NCBI GenBank assembly: GCA_021770755.1
Contig: JAETQI010000045.1
Location: 1 to 35,198 of the forward strand
DNA length: 35,198 nucleotides
DNA from: Lachnospiraceae bacterium
GTDB taxonomy: Bacteria; Bacillota; Clostridia; Lachnospirales; Lachnospiraceae
Reading direction: 5' to 3'
In this document: positions 1 through 9,594 of the stretch, piece by piece
Numbering within the stretch: position 1 is the stretch's first letter
Layout of the letters: each line of letters starts with the position of its first letter
Notes under the pieces: generated by a model
The model's input: only the letters and a program-made list of their open reading frames with translations
Told to the model about the DNA's origin: nothing
Database searches by the model: none
Position numbers and translations under genes: made by a program

Positions 1-35
1 TCCTTTTTTTCATTGGATATAGTTAATGCTAACAT
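1..35 (-). CDS. 5' end of an unidentified gene, cut by the window edge
   Basis: On the minus strand an AAGGAGGA ribosome binding site (42-49) lies 6-7 bases before an ATG at 35-33. The frame stays open to the window edge and reads MLALTISNEKK. A good promoter lies just upstream (66-94). Eleven residues are too few to name a family. The gene is divergent from the ABC exporter, a place where a regulator or two-component gene is often found, but nothing in the visible residues shows that. Confidence 0.5.
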   Translation of the reverse strand, partial: MLALTISNEKK

Positions 36-65
36 AGAATATCCTCCTTAAAAATCTTTTTTAGA

Positions 66-94
66 AGTATATCATGTATGGCAAAGTTTGTCAT
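66..94 (-). promoter_or_regulatory. Sigma-A promoter for the gene leaving the left edge
   Basis: On the minus strand ATGACA (89-94) and TATACT (66-71) are separated by exactly 17 bases. Transcription would start near 59, about 25 bases before the SD-preceded ATG at 35. This agrees with the partial gene call. Confidence 0.6.
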
Positions 95-172
95 TTTATT
101 TATTTACAATTCCTAATAAATTACTGACAGTTCCTTAATGTCGATAACGGACAGAAAAGGAGAGTGTTTTTT

Positions 173-853
173 ATGTTGATCAAAGCAGAGAAGCTGGGGA
201 AAGTATACGGAAGCGGGGAGAATAAGGTCACTGCGCTCCACCGGGCAGATATGGAGATCGCGGAGGGGGATTTCATCTCGATCATGGGACCGTCCGGCAG
301 CGGCAAGAGCACGCTGCTGCACATCTTGTCGGGGCTGGATTTTCCGACGGAGGGGAAGCTGTCCTATGATGGGTAGGACATATGCAAAATGAACGACAGG
401 GAGCTGTCGGCATTTCGCCGCAGGCGGATCGGATTTGTGTTTCAGCAGTTTCATCTGCTGCCGGTGCTGACGGCGCGGGAAAATATCCTGATGCCGCTGC
501 TGCTGGACAGGAAAAAGGAGGACCGGGCATATCTTGGGGAGCTGGCGGAGCTGCTTGGCATCAGTGACCGTCTGACGCATCTGCCGCACGAGCTGAGCGG
601 CGGGCAGCAGCAGCGGGTGGCGATCGCACGCGCATTGATCGCCAGGCCGGATATCATCTTTGCGGACGAGCCGACCGGAAATCTGGACAGCAAAAGCGGC
701 GGGGAGGTCATGAGGCTATTGTCAGAGATCCGCCGCAGGATGAAAAAGACGCTCGTCGTCATCACCCATGACAGCCAGATCGCGCAGATGGCGGACAGGA
801 GATTTGTGATCATGGACGGTATGCTGTCGGAGGAGGGGGTGACAATACGATGA
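173..853 (+). pseudogene. ABC transporter ATP-binding protein (MacB/LolD type) interrupted by an in-frame amber codon
   Basis: This is the ATPase subunit of a MacB/FtsX-type ABC transporter. It would power the permease encoded next. The ATG at 173 is chosen because AAAGGAGA (156-163) precedes it. All motifs are in one frame: Walker A GPSGSGKST, Q-loop VFQQF, signature LSGGQQQRVAIA, Walker B IIFADEPTG and H-loop VVITHD. The frame is broken by TAG at 374-376, between LSYDG and DICKMND. Homologues usually carry Lys, Glu or Gln there, so one base change explains it. An internal ATG at 389 could restart translation but would lack Walker A. The gene is therefore a recent pseudogene, a site of amber suppression, or a sequencing error. 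Its end overlaps the permease start as ATGA (850-853). Confidence 0.85.
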
Positions 854-3369
854 GATCATATCATGTATTGGCATGGAGAGAGATCATGGGGCAGAAAGTC
901 GTGTCCGTCCTGATCCTGACTGCCGTCATACTGTCCACTGTGATGACAACGGCAGTCGGACAGTCTGTGGGCGTACTGGCGGCGATGCGCAGACAGCAGG
1001 CGGCTGCCATCGGGGGCGAGCGCTATGTATCGCTTGTGCAGCTAACGGGGGATCAGGCACGGATCGTGGAGGAGGACGCCAGGATTTCGTATACGGGGCG
1101 TTCTGTCCAGTTAGGGTCGTATGATCTAAACGACCTGTTAAAACTGAATCTGGAAGAGTACTGGGGAGACGGGCTGAGCGCGTATCCGTCATACACGAAG
1201 CTCGTGCGGGGGCGGCTGCCCGAGAAGCCGATGGAAGTCGCCCTGCCGGAGGATGCCCTGCAGTTTCTCGGATTTGCGGGGGATATCGGGGATACGATCC
1301 CGCTGTCGCTGTCAAAGGCGCTGCGCCATGGCATTGAGATCGAGGCGTATGACTATGAGGCGGATTTTGTCCTCACCGGCATCACGCAGAGCAATTATCT
1401 GGGTTACACTTACGGATATATCCGCGGTTTTGCGGGGGAGGGGACTGCTGCGGCGCTTTTGCCGCAGAAATATATTTATTATAATCTGGATATTCGTACA
1501 GCGGATCAGCGGCATTTTCAGGCGCTCATTGACGACCTGTCCGGCAGTCTGGGACTTCATGAGCTGGATATCCTCTACAATTACCCGTATCTAAATGCGC
1601 TGGGGATCCAATACCGTGCGGACGAGGGCAGTGTGATGCTGGATGACGAGGGGTTCCCGTTTGTCATTCTGGCGGGCGTCCTGGCGGCGGTGCTGATATT
1701 GCTGGCGGCAGGACTGGTGATCTACAATATCCTTAAGATCGCGGTCGCCCGGCGGATCGGACAGTACGGCGTACTCCGCGCGGTCGGCGCAGAGAGGGGG
1801 CAGTTGTACCGCATCGTGGCAAAGGAGGTCCTGATGCTCTGTCTGTGCGGTATTCCGATCGGAATGTTCTGCGGACGGCTGTCGGCGAAGGGGATCCTGG
1901 GAGCCGTGCTGTACCAGTTGCCGCCCGGGATGTTTCTTGCGTCAGACATGGAACAGCTCCAGGTACTGATCGCGGAAAACAGTGGCGGAAAATGGGGATA
2001 TTTATTTATAAGCGGGTTTGTCACGCTGCTGTTTGCTTTTCTGGCGGCGGCACCGGCCGCCCGTTATGCGGCGAAAACCACCCCTGTGACTGCGATGCAC
2101 GGCATAACGTCTGGCGGAGCCTGCGATAAGATCAGCCGCAGGCGGCGCAGGACCCGCAGGGTGAGATCGTTTGAGCGCTATTATGCGGCGCTCAACATGC
2201 GGCGGAACAAAAGCCGCACTGTCATTACGATCCTGTCGCTGGTCATGAGTATCACTGTGTTTGTCGCCCTGCAGGGTTATCTCTCGCTCCTGAGCGTTGC
2301 AGGGGCGGAAACGGAGCATCTGGGGGATTATTCGGTCATAAACGAATACGCCGGATTTTCACCGGAGGAGCTGCGCCGGATGGAAGCGGATCCTAATGTG
2401 GCAGCGGTGGCGGCGCAGCAGGTCACGCTTTACGAGCCGGATGAACAGTATGCGCCCGCGGGGATCGAGACGGATATCGATTTTGCGGGAAACCCTGTTG
2501 AGCGTTTTCAGATTTATGGCGTTAATGACTGCTGGGCGGATCGGTGTTTTGAGGGTCAGTTAACAGAAGAACAGTTGGCGGCGCTGAAAGCGGGGGAAGG
2601 ATGTGTCGTCCGCAATCCACTGCCCATTAATATAGAAGGGATCGATGCAGGGACGACGTGTGTGGAGGAGGGCGCCACGATCACCGTCGCCGGGAAAGCA
2701 CTGCAGGTGCTGATGGCGCTAAACGGTTACGACGGCTATTTCAGCATTGGAAACAACGGCTTTTGCAATGGGTTGCAGGTGCTTGTGAGTGACCGGCTGT
2801 ATCCGGAGCTGACGGGGACGGATGTGTATGCCGAGTTTCGTCCGATCCTGAGGGCAGATGTGGACAGGGAGGTGTTCGACCGCACGCTTGACAGCCTCTG
2901 CGCGCGTGCTGCCGGAACGACATGGGTGTCCTATGAGGATACGGACAGACAGCTTGCGGAGAGTGAGATGCAGATCCGGCTGCTTGCATGGGGACTGATC
3001 CTGCTGATCGGTCTCATCGGTATCCTGAACATTGTCAATACGGTTTATACCAATATCCATACGCGGATGGCAGAGATCGGCACACAGCGGGCAGTCGGCA
3101 TGAGCGTGGGAAGCCTGTACAGGACTTTTCTGTGGGAAGGAGCCTGCTACGGCATCTATGCGTCGGTTATCGGAAGCGCGGCGGGATATCTGTGTACGGT
3201 GCTTGTGAGATCGGCGGGGAGCGGTGCATTTCAGCTAACGGCGCCCCCGCTGCCTGCGATGGCGCAGGCTTCCATCCTGTCGGTCGCAGCCTGTCTGCTC
3301 GCGTCTGCTGTCCCGCTGCGGCAGATCGCGAAGAGGAGCATTGTGGAGTCGATCGAGTGGCGAAATTAA
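850..3369 (+). CDS. FtsX-family ABC transporter permease, two-domain
   Basis: An 839-residue integral membrane permease that pairs with the upstream ATPase through a 4-base ATGA overlap, indicating translational coupling. Hydrophobic segments lie near residues 17-37, 270-293, 326-342, 382-404, 454-477, 711-735, 764-786 and 804-823. This gives two four-helix FtsX/MacB units, each with a large extracytoplasmic loop after its first helix. Such single-chain double-FtsX permeases belong to exporters of peptides, lipoproteins or antimicrobials in Firmicutes. The substrate cannot be read from sequence. The reading frame is intact, so the lesion in the partner ATPase is probably recent or not inactivating. 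No two-component genes are visible, though the left edge cuts off the divergent neighbour. Confidence 0.87.
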   Translation: MRSYHVLAWREIMGQKVVSVLILTAVILSTVMTTAVGQSVGVLAAMRRQQAAAIGGERYVSLVQLTGDQARIVEEDARISYTGRSVQLGSYDLNDLLKLNLEEYWGDGLSAYPSYTKLVRGRLPEKPMEVALPEDALQFLGFAGDIGDTIPLSLSKALRHGIEIEAYDYEADFVLTGITQSNYLGYTYGYIRGFAGEGTAAALLPQKYIYYNLDIRTADQRHFQALIDDLSGSLGLHELDILYNYPYLNALGIQYRADEGSVMLDDEGFPFVILAGVLAAVLILLAAGLVIYNILKIAVARRIGQYGVLRAVGAERGQLYRIVAKEVLMLCLCGIPIGMFCGRLSAKGILGAVLYQLPPGMFLASDMEQLQVLIAENSGGKWGYLFISGFVTLLFAFLAAAPAARYAAKTTPVTAMHGITSGGACDKISRRRRRTRRVRSFERYYAALNMRRNKSRTVITILSLVMSITVFVALQGYLSLLSVAGAETEHLGDYSVINEYAGFSPEELRRMEADPNVAAVAAQQVTLYEPDEQYAPAGIETDIDFAGNPVERFQIYGVNDCWADRCFEGQLTEEQLAALKAGEGCVVRNPLPINIEGIDAGTTCVEEGATITVAGKALQVLMALNGYDGYFSIGNNGFCNGLQVLVSDRLYPELTGTDVYAEFRPILRADVDREVFDRTLDSLCARAAGTTWVSYEDTDRQLAESEMQIRLLAWGLILLIGLIGILNIVNTVYTNIHTRMAEIGTQRAVGMSVGSLYRTFLWEGACYGIYASVIGSAAGYLCTVLVRSAGSGAFQLTAPPLPAMAQASILSVAACLLASAVPLRQIAKRSIVESIEWRN

Positions 3370-3475
3370 CAGAAATTGCCTCTGTTTGCTTGTATTTTGT
3401 GGTCAAATGTACTAAACTGAAAACAGTACGAAGAAATGATAAGCGGCTGGAAAATACAGTCAGACGGAGGTGTCA

Positions 3476-5560
3476 ATGAAAAAAACAAGTTTTAGTGTCA
3501 GGTTGATGTGTTACATCGTCATTGTTTCCATGGTGGCGGTGGTGATCAGTACGCTGATGATCAGGAGCAGGGTGACTGGGATCATGGAAGAGAATATGCA
3601 GCTCACCAGCGAGCAGACAATGTACGAGGCGGTGTCCGGATTTCAGCGGTATATGAAGACGCTGAGCCTGCCGATCGACCTGATGTGCCGCAGCAATGAC
3701 TTCAAGAAGGTGGATCTGGAGTACAGCGTGCGGATCCAGGGAATTGAGGATTCCCTGCTGAGCGCCCTGAAAGTCATTCCGAATTCGGAAAAGACGTATT
3801 ACGCGACAGCCAGCGGAAAGTACATCCAGGCGAAGATGAGTGTGTCAGAGGATGGGAAAAAGACGGGCGAATACCAGGAGAAAGTCAACGTTGACAACAC
3901 CCAGAAGGACTGGTATAAGGATGCGCTGGGACTGAAAGCGAGATATACGGTATTCGGCAATTTCACGACGCCATATATCAACGACGACGGTATTGAAGTG
4001 TTCACGGTTTCACAGGATCTAAAAGCGAATGACGAGCATGTGGGGATCGTCGCGATGGACATCAACATAGATGTGCTAAAAGATTATATCAACGAGATCC
4101 AGTTGATGACGACAGGTTTTACCGTGCTCGCCGATGATGCCGGGAATATCATCGTGGATAATGAGAAAAACGGGATCGTACAGGTGCCTTCCGCCGATAT
4201 CCCTGTGTGGAATGAGCTGGTCGCGCAGGTAGATGCCTCTGCCGAAGCAGTGTCTGCGGGGGATGCGTCCGCGGAAACAAACTCGTCTGCCAGCCTTATA
4301 TGCGATATCAAGGGCGGGAAGTACAGTGTGACACTGACCAAGGACACGATCACAGGCTGGTATCTGATCGGCATGATCGGGGAGGAGGAGCTTGCGGGGA
4401 GCATGCGGGCGATCAGCTTCGCGGCAGTGCTCTGCTGTGTGTTTGCATTGATCCTGTCAGTCGTTGTGGCGCTGGTCATCGCTTTTTCCATTGCAAGGGA
4501 GTTGAAGAAGCTCCAGACAGCAACGGAGCACATGGCAGGCGGGGATCTGTCCACCAAGCTGGAGGTCAGAAGGCATGACGAGTTCGGGGAGCTGGAGCAC
4601 AACTTTAACGGTATGATGGACAGCATTTCCGGCCTGATCAGAAATGTCGGGACGAACTCGCAGGAGATCTATGAGATCGCGAAGTCGGTCATGGAAGTAT
4701 CCGGGGACACCAGGGAGGTCGCAGGGCAGGTGACGGAGGCGATCGGAAGCGTGGCGCAGGGTGCGACCGAGCAGGCGCAGAGCACGGCGGAGGCGAACGC
4801 CGAGGTGGAGAAGCTTGCTGAGAATATGAGCGTTTCCAAAGAAAAGACGGAGAAGATCGGGGAGAGATCCAAGGAGACCGAGAGACTTGGCAGGAAGGGG
4901 ATCCGGATCCTTGAAGAGCTGATCAGCAAGTCCGAGCGGGCAAAAGTCAACTCTGACGAATCCATCGCCACGATGTCGGAGATGCTCAAATCCATCGAGA
5001 AGATCAACTACATATCGGATGCGATCGCAGACATCACATCGCAGACAAACCTGCTGTCATTAAACGCTTCGATCGAGGCGGCGCGGGCAGGCGAGAGCGG
5101 AAAGGGCTTTGCGGTCGTGGCGGACGAGATCAGAAAACTGGCGGAGCAGTCGAAGGATTCCACGGAGGAGATCAAGAAGATCGTTGCTGAGATCACCGGA
5201 AATTCCGCCCATGTGGAGGACCAGCTCGAGGAGAGCGGTGTGATCCAGGACGACCAGCAGAAGTCGATCAAGGAGACACAGAAACTCTTCGAGGACATCG
5301 AGGCGTCCGTCAGGGAGCTGATGCAGGCGGTGGAGGAGATCGAACAGCTCAACCGTGAGATGAGCATCGCGCGCGACAATGTCGTGAACCGCATGGAGGA
5401 TATCGCATCGGTATCTGAGACCTCGGCGGCGGCTACCGAACAGGTTAACGCCTCCGCCGAGCAGGTCAACAGCACCATGGAGCAGATGGCATCCCACGCC
5501 AAGATGCTCGATGAGATCGTAGGGAAACTGAGTGAGTCGGTGGGACAGTTCAAATTATGA
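3476..5560 (+). CDS. Methyl-accepting chemotaxis protein with double-Cache sensor
   Basis: A 694-residue transmembrane chemoreceptor that would signal through CheW/CheA to the flagellar motor. The ATG at 3476 is chosen because CGGAGG (3465-3470) gives 5-base spacing and would itself overlap the earlier GTG at 3470. TM1 is near residues 9-30. A dCache-type ligand-binding region runs to about 310, TM2 is at 311-340, HAMP at 338-392 and the signalling coiled coil fills the rest. The hairpin tip near 518-541 contains [18 protein letters not shown]. An Ala/Ser-rich stretch at about 255-275 ([20 protein letters not shown]) looks like an insertion in the membrane-distal part of the sensor. There is no C-terminal CheR-tethering pentapeptide. 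The 3' end overlaps the convergent symporter gene by 6 bases. Confidence 0.92.
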   Translation: MKKTSFSVRLMCYIVIVSMVAVVISTLMIRSRVTGIMEENMQLTSEQTMYEAVSGFQRYMKTLSLPIDLMCRSNDFKKVDLEYSVRIQGIEDSLLSALKVIPNSEKTYYATASGKYIQAKMSVSEDGKKTGEYQEKVNVDNTQKDWYKDALGLKARYTVFGNFTTPYINDDGIEVFTVSQDLKANDEHVGIVAMDINIDVLKDYINEIQLMTTGFTVLADDAGNIIVDNEKNGIVQVPSADIPVWNELVAQVDASAEAVSAGDASAETNSSASLICDIKGGKYSVTLTKDTITGWYLIGMIGEEELAGSMRAISFAAVLCCVFALILSVVVALVIAFSIARELKKLQTATEHMAGGDLSTKLEVRRHDEFGELEHNFNGMMDSISGLIRNVGTNSQEIYEIAKSVMEVSGDTREVAGQVTEAIGSVAQGATEQAQSTAEANAEVEKLAENMSVSKEKTEKIGERSKETERLGRKGIRILEELISKSERAKVNSDESIATMSEMLKSIEKINYISDAIADITSQTNLLSLNASIEAARAGESGKGFAVVADEIRKLAEQSKDSTEEIKKIVAEITGNSAHVEDQLEESGVIQDDQQKSIKETQKLFEDIEASVRELMQAVEEIEQLNREMSIARDNVVNRMEDIASVSETSAAATEQVNASAEQVNSTMEQMASHAKMLDEIVGKLSESVGQFKL

Positions 5561-7093
5561 GGTTTCTTCCTCTTTCAGATATTCCTTGCTCGACACCTTG
5601 GCAGTGTTGTCGTAGCACTTGAAAATTTTGTCGAGCAGGGTGCTGTCGATCTTCGGTGTGATCAGGCTGACGAGGGGTGTGACGATCAGTCCGACGATCA
5701 TGGCAGCCGCGCCTGCGTTGATCGGCGAGGCGATGAACTTGAAGAACATATTGGACACCGTGATGCCCACGCCGCAGATAAAGCTTGCCCACACACCGGC
5801 TTTTGTGACGCCTTTCCAGTACAGGCCGTAGAGGAACGGCGCGAGGAAAGCGCCTGCGAGTGCACCCCAGGAGATGCCCATGAGCTGGGCGATGAAGGTG
5901 GGTGGGTTCAGCGCCAGCACGACAGAGACCACGATGAAGAATACGATCAGTACGCGTATGTACACCAACTGTTTTTTGTCGTCCATGTCCTTCACGATAT
6001 TGCCCTTGATGAAGTCGAGCGTCAGTGTCGAGGCGGAGGTCAGCACCAGCGAGGAGAGCGTCGACATGGAGGCTGAGAGTACTAAGATGATGACGACGCC
6101 GATCAGGATATCGGGCAGTGTCGACAACATCGCAGGCACGATCGCGTCATACATCACGGAGCCGTCCGCCTTGTACAGCGCCGGAGAGTCGAACAGCCGC
6201 CCGAATCCGCCGAGGAAATAACAGCCGCCGGACACGATCACCGCAAAAAATGTGGACACGATCGTGCCGGTTTTGATCGCTTTCTCACTCTTGATCGCAT
6301 AGAATTTGTGTACCATCTGGGGAAGTCCCCACGTTCCCAGCGAGGTGAGGATGATGACACCTAAGAGGTTGAGCGGATCCGTACCGAAGAACGATGCGAA
6401 AGCGCCTTGCTGTCCCAATGTGACAGGCACATCCGACGGCAGCTCGGAGAGTTTTCTCACGGCTTCGATAAACCCGCCCTGGCCGGAGAGCACGGCGGCG
6501 ATGACTGCCACGATGCCAAACAGCATGATGACGCCCTGGATAAAATCGTTGATCGCAGTTGCCATATAACCGCCGAGAATGACATACACGCCGGTGAGCA
6601 CCGCCATCGTGACCACGCACACTGTGTAGGGAATGTCGAAAGCCATCCCGAACAGCCTGGAAAGACCGTTGTACACAGATGCCGTGTACGGGATCATGAA
6701 CACAAAGGCGATCGCGGAAGCCACGATCCTCAGCACATTGCTGTCATAGCGCCTGCCGAAGAAGTCTGGCATCGTGGCGACCTCCAGGTGGTGTGTCATG
6801 ACCCTGGTGCGTCTGCCCATCGCAACCCACGCGAGCAGGGAACCGATCACGGCGTTTCCAAGTCCGATCCACGTCGAGGCAAGCCCGTACTTCCAGCCAA
6901 ACTGCCCCGCATATCCCACGAACACGACCGCGGAAAAGTAGGACGTGCCATAGGCAAAAGCCGAGAGCCACGGACCGACGCTCCGCCCGCCGAGCACAAA
7001 ATCGGTCATGCTGTTCGCGCTCTTTCTGGCGTAAAGCCCCACCGCGATCATGCACCCGAAAAACAGAATCAGTAATATAATCTTGATCAGCAT
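5555..7093 (-). CDS. Sodium:solute symporter (SSS family, PutP/PanF-like)
   Basis: A 512-residue polytopic membrane protein of the solute:sodium symporter family, with about 13 predicted helices. Family signatures are visible: [14 protein letters not shown] near residues 172-186, and [15 protein letters not shown] near 343-358, which in PutP-type carriers contributes Ser/Thr ligands of the sodium site. The length fits proline or pantothenate carriers (about 480-510), but the substrate cannot be assigned. The ATG at 7093 has AAGGAG (7102-7107) upstream. A perfect-consensus promoter and a 5' inverted repeat precede it, so it is probably a single regulated gene. It is convergent with the first chemoreceptor. 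Confidence 0.9.
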   Translation of the reverse strand: MLIKIILLILFFGCMIAVGLYARKSANSMTDFVLGGRSVGPWLSAFAYGTSYFSAVVFVGYAGQFGWKYGLASTWIGLGNAVIGSLLAWVAMGRRTRVMTHHLEVATMPDFFGRRYDSNVLRIVASAIAFVFMIPYTASVYNGLSRLFGMAFDIPYTVCVVTMAVLTGVYVILGGYMATAINDFIQGVIMLFGIVAVIAAVLSGQGGFIEAVRKLSELPSDVPVTLGQQGAFASFFGTDPLNLLGVIILTSLGTWGLPQMVHKFYAIKSEKAIKTGTIVSTFFAVIVSGGCYFLGGFGRLFDSPALYKADGSVMYDAIVPAMLSTLPDILIGVVIILVLSASMSTLSSLVLTSASTLTLDFIKGNIVKDMDDKKQLVYIRVLIVFFIVVSVVLALNPPTFIAQLMGISWGALAGAFLAPFLYGLYWKGVTKAGVWASFICGVGITVSNMFFKFIASPINAGAAAMIVGLIVTPLVSLITPKIDSTLLDKIFKCYDNTAKVSSKEYLKEEETS

Positions 7094-7127
7094 AATAGAA
7101 TGCTCCTTCCTAAATAAAATATGGATC

Positions 7128-7175
7128 CTTTATCACACAGGCACTTTAGAACTTCAACGCTTTTATGTGATAAAG
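7128..7175 (-). promoter_or_regulatory. 10-bp inverted repeat at the 5' end of the symporter transcript
   Basis: CTTTATCACA (7128-7137) and TGTGATAAAG (7166-7175) are perfect 10-bp arms around a 28-base spacer. The right arm begins at the expected transcription start of the promoter at 7183-7211. The element is therefore either a stem at the extreme 5' end of the mRNA or a pair of operator half-sites just downstream of the promoter. GGAT/ATCC extensions flank both arms. Confidence 0.6.
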
Positions 7176-7182
7176 TGAATCC

Positions 7183-7211
7183 ATTATAACGCATGGAGCG
7201 GAAGGTGTCAA
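7183..7211 (-). promoter_or_regulatory. Perfect-consensus sigma-A promoter of the SSS symporter
   Basis: On the minus strand TTGACA (7206-7211), a 17-base spacer and TATAAT (7183-7188) match the sigma-A consensus at all 12 positions. The predicted start near 7176 leaves a leader of about 80 bases before the symporter ATG. Confidence 0.88.
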
Positions 7212-7245
7212 GCTTTGGGTATTGTATATAAAGGAGAGATTGATC

Positions 7246-8043
7246 ATGCCAGCAAAAATCGCCTTTTTTGATATTGACGGAACACTGACCTCGGAGGTCG
7301 ATGGATGCGTGCCCGCGGATGCGGCGGCGGCGATCGCCGGCGCGCGCGCGAACGGCAATCTGATGTTCATCAATACAGGACGGTGCTTTCAAAATGTGGA
7401 ATCCCGCTTCCGCGAGGTCGGATGGGACGGATATGTGTGTGGCTGCGGCACAAATATTTACTGCGGCGGCAGGGAGGTCCTGCATGTCTCGCAGACGCAT
7501 TCGACGACGATGCAGATCTTAAACGCCGCGCGGCGGGCGGACGTCGATATTTTGTTTGAATCGCGCACGCATGTGGCATTTGACCTGTCCCGCCCGCTGC
7601 ATCATCCCGATGCGGTCCGCCAGTATCAGGCATTTGCCAGGCGCCAGTATGATATGCCGGAGGATCTGGAAAATCCGAATTTTTTCTCGGACAAGTTTGT
7701 CATCTGGTACAGGGAGGAGGCGCAGCTCACAGCCTTTCGGCTGGTCAGTGACCGGTGGTTTGAGTGCATCGACAGAGGGGGGACATTCCGCGAGTTTGTA
7801 CCGCTTGGTTACTCCAAGGCTTCCGGCATCCAGTATGTGCTGGATCATTACGGACTTGGTCTGACAGACGCTTACGCCTTTGGCGACAGCAACAACGACC
7901 TGTCCATGCTCTCCTACGTTCCCCACAGTATCGCAATGGGGAACGCATCGCCTGAGAGCCTGTTTCAGCAGGTGGAGTATGTGACGGCAAGATCTAGCTG
8001 CGGCGGCATCCGGCAGGCGCTGGAGCATTATGGCTTTCTATAA
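7246..8043 (+). CDS. Cof-type HAD superfamily phosphatase
   Basis: A 265-residue cytosolic phosphatase of the HAD-IIB (Cof) group, which usually hydrolyses small sugar or nucleotide phosphates. The ATG at 7246 is chosen because AAAGGAGAG (7229-7237) precedes it; the upstream TTG at 7222 overlaps that site. Motif I is FFDIDGTL with Asp9 (nucleophile) and Asp11. Motif II is INTGR, the motif III lysine is in YSKASG, and motif IV is GDSNNDLSML, which binds magnesium. A C2-type cap lies between motifs II and III. The length is normal for Cof proteins. Substrate is unknown because members are promiscuous. The 3' end lies 5 bases from the convergent SDR gene. Confidence 0.9.
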   Translation: MPAKIAFFDIDGTLTSEVDGCVPADAAAAIAGARANGNLMFINTGRCFQNVESRFREVGWDGYVCGCGTNIYCGGREVLHVSQTHSTTMQILNAARRADVDILFESRTHVAFDLSRPLHHPDAVRQYQAFARRQYDMPEDLENPNFFSDKFVIWYREEAQLTAFRLVSDRWFECIDRGGTFREFVPLGYSKASGIQYVLDHYGLGLTDAYAFGDSNNDLSMLSYVPHSIAMGNASPESLFQQVEYVTARSSCGGIRQALEHYGFL

Positions 8044-8048
8044 GAGCA

Positions 8049-8792
8049 TCACGCTTTTGACGCGCCGTCGACGGACAGGATCTCACCTGTGACATAGCTT
8101 GCAAGGTCGCTTGCCAGGTACAGAAATGCATTTGCCACTTCCTCCGGTTCGCCGGCTCTTCCAAGCGGTATCCTTGCAGAGATCGCCTTGACCGTCGCCT
8201 CCGGCAGTGCTGCCACCATGTCAGTCCTTGTCACGCCCGGCGCCACTGCATTGACACGGATATGATCCTTTCCAAGTTCCCTTGCCAGGGAGATTGTGAT
8301 CCCGTTCACCGCAAATTTGCTGGCAGGATACCCTACACCCGCAGGCTGGCCCGAAATACTCACCATGGAACTGGTGTTGATGATGCAGCCGCCTCCCTGT
8401 TCCCGCATGATCTTCGCAGCCGGCAGGATCGCATAGAAAACCGCCTTTACATTCAGGTCGATCACCTTGTCGAACTCTTCCGCGGTGTAATCATAGAGCG
8501 GCGTGTTCTGGGAGATGCCGGCATTGTTGACCAGAATATCGATCCTGCCGAACCGCTCTTTGACCGCCAGAACCGCCCGCTCAACTTCTGCGGCATCTGT
8601 GAGGCAGGGGTGATCGCCCGCGACTTCCCAGCCGCTGTTCTCCTCTTTTAATTTCTGCAGTGCACGGTCAACGGATTCCTGGCGTGAGCCAAACAGCACG
8701 ACTTTTGCGCCGTTGGCAAGATATTTTCTGACGATCTCAAATCCGATCCCGCGTGTTCCGCCTGTGACGATAGCTACTTTTCCTTTTAACAT
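8049..8792 (-). CDS. SDR family NAD(P)-dependent oxidoreductase (FabG-like)
   Basis: A 247-residue classical short-chain dehydrogenase. The ATG at 8792 follows AGAGGAG with good spacing and gives the usual N terminus. The Rossmann glycine motif TGGTRGIG is at residues 10-17. NNAG follows mid-domain, then a catalytic Ser near 140 and YPASK with Tyr near 153 and Lys near 157. The C terminus (YVTGEILSVDGA) is typical of FabG and related carbonyl reductases. Length matches beta-ketoacyl-ACP reductase. The gene stands outside any fatty-acid operon, so an oxidoreductase on sugar, steroid or other carbonyls is as likely as FabG itself. It lies 68 bases downstream of the Uma2 gene and may share its promoter. 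Confidence 0.88.
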   Translation of the reverse strand: MLKGKVAIVTGGTRGIGFEIVRKYLANGAKVVLFGSRQESVDRALQKLKEENSGWEVAGDHPCLTDAAEVERAVLAVKERFGRIDILVNNAGISQNTPLYDYTAEEFDKVIDLNVKAVFYAILPAAKIMREQGGGCIINTSSMVSISGQPAGVGYPASKFAVNGITISLARELGKDHIRVNAVAPGVTRTDMVAALPEATVKAISARIPLGRAGEPEEVANAFLYLASDLASYVTGEILSVDGASKA

Positions 8793-8860
8793 GATTGTGA
8801 CTCCTCTCTTATTGAATATTATTTTGAATATAATGAATAGGGCGTTCATGGATATTTTTA

Positions 8861-9415
8861 TCAGAGACCAAGATCGAGACTTGAAAAGTCAATGTACAGA
8901 TCCTCATAGATGCCCACCCTGACCGTGTCGTCAAAAGAGTATGCGTTCAATGTCAGATCGTCATTATCCATATTATATACGTAGACTTGCCTGTGCTGCG
9001 CATCAACGATCCAGTATTCACGAACACCTGCATTGTGATACAGTCCAAGTTTGGTGATGTAGTCATGTCCGGGATTGGAAGGGGACACGATCTCGATGAT
9101 CCAGTCAGGAGCGCCGGTACAGCCTCGGGGGGTGATCTTGTCGGTGTCGCATATGACAGAGATATCGGGTTCAAGGACGGTGTCCTCACCCTTATGGAGC
9201 TGTACGCCGAACGGGGCGGCGAGCGCGCGGCAGTGGCCAGCCTTTGATTTGATATAACTGTTAATGGCAAAATGCAGTTCACTTGATATGATCTGGTGTA
9301 TGGTGCTGGGTGCAGCCATATAGACGATCTCGCCGTTGATCAGTTCCGCGTGGATCTCATCGGGCAGGTTATAAAACTCCTCGGCGGTATAATATTTTTC
9401 CTGTGGTAATGGCAT
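8861..9415 (-). CDS. Uma2 family (DUF820) PD-(D/E)XK-fold protein
   Basis: A 184-residue protein of the Uma2/DUF820 family, a restriction-endonuclease-like fold of unknown physiological role. Start ATG 9415 is preferred to GTG 9424 because AAAGGAAG precedes it. The N terminus YYTAEEFYNLPDE and ELINGEIV are family hallmarks. The nuclease-like core has EPDISVI, then IIEIVSPSN with its acidic residue, and a conserved Lys in YITKLGLYH. The family is expanded in cyanobacteria and scattered elsewhere. A near-consensus promoter with a palindrome over its -10 lies upstream. Activity on DNA is inferred from the fold only. Confidence 0.87.
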   Translation of the reverse strand: MPLPQEKYYTAEEFYNLPDEIHAELINGEIVYMAAPSTIHQIISSELHFAINSYIKSKAGHCRALAAPFGVQLHKGEDTVLEPDISVICDTDKITPRGCTGAPDWIIEIVSPSNPGHDYITKLGLYHNAGVREYWIVDAQHRQVYVYNMDNDDLTLNAYSFDDTVRVGIYEDLYIDFSSLDLGL

Positions 9416-9466
9416 GGAATACACTTCCTTTCGTGGTGGGCAAAAGTCAATCTCTGTTACAACATA

Positions 9467-9495
9467 ATATTATATGTAAAAGGCGCAATTGTCAA
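9467..9495 (-). promoter_or_regulatory. Promoter of the Uma2 gene with a palindrome across the -10
   Basis: On the minus strand TTGACA (9490-9495) is followed after 17 bases by TAATAT (9467-9472), or after 15 by TATAAT (9469-9474). The region 9457-9479 is an imperfect palindrome (TTACA...ATAATATTAT...TGTAA) centred on the -10, a likely operator position. Confidence 0.6.
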
Positions 9496-9545
9496 TCACA
9501 TGTCCGTATGTGGGAGCCGATACAACATAAAACAAAGAAAACCTA

Positions 9546-9574
9546 TTGACATACTAGGGATTGAGGAGTATGAT
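9546..9574 (+). promoter_or_regulatory. Sigma-A promoter of the metY-cysK operon
   Basis: TTGACA (9546-9551), a 17-base spacer and TATGAT (9569-9574). A CCTA-N9-TAGG dyad (9542-9558) overlaps the -35. That is a plausible place for a repressor of sulfur genes, but which regulator uses it is not shown by sequence. Confidence 0.75.
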
Positions 9575-9594
9575 ACAGATATCAACAAAACATA

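Noticed and set aside
3370-3475. A sigma-28 promoter before the first chemoreceptor (TAAA at 3413, GATAA at 3438)
   Set aside because: The spacing is about 3 bases too long and CCGAT is not present.
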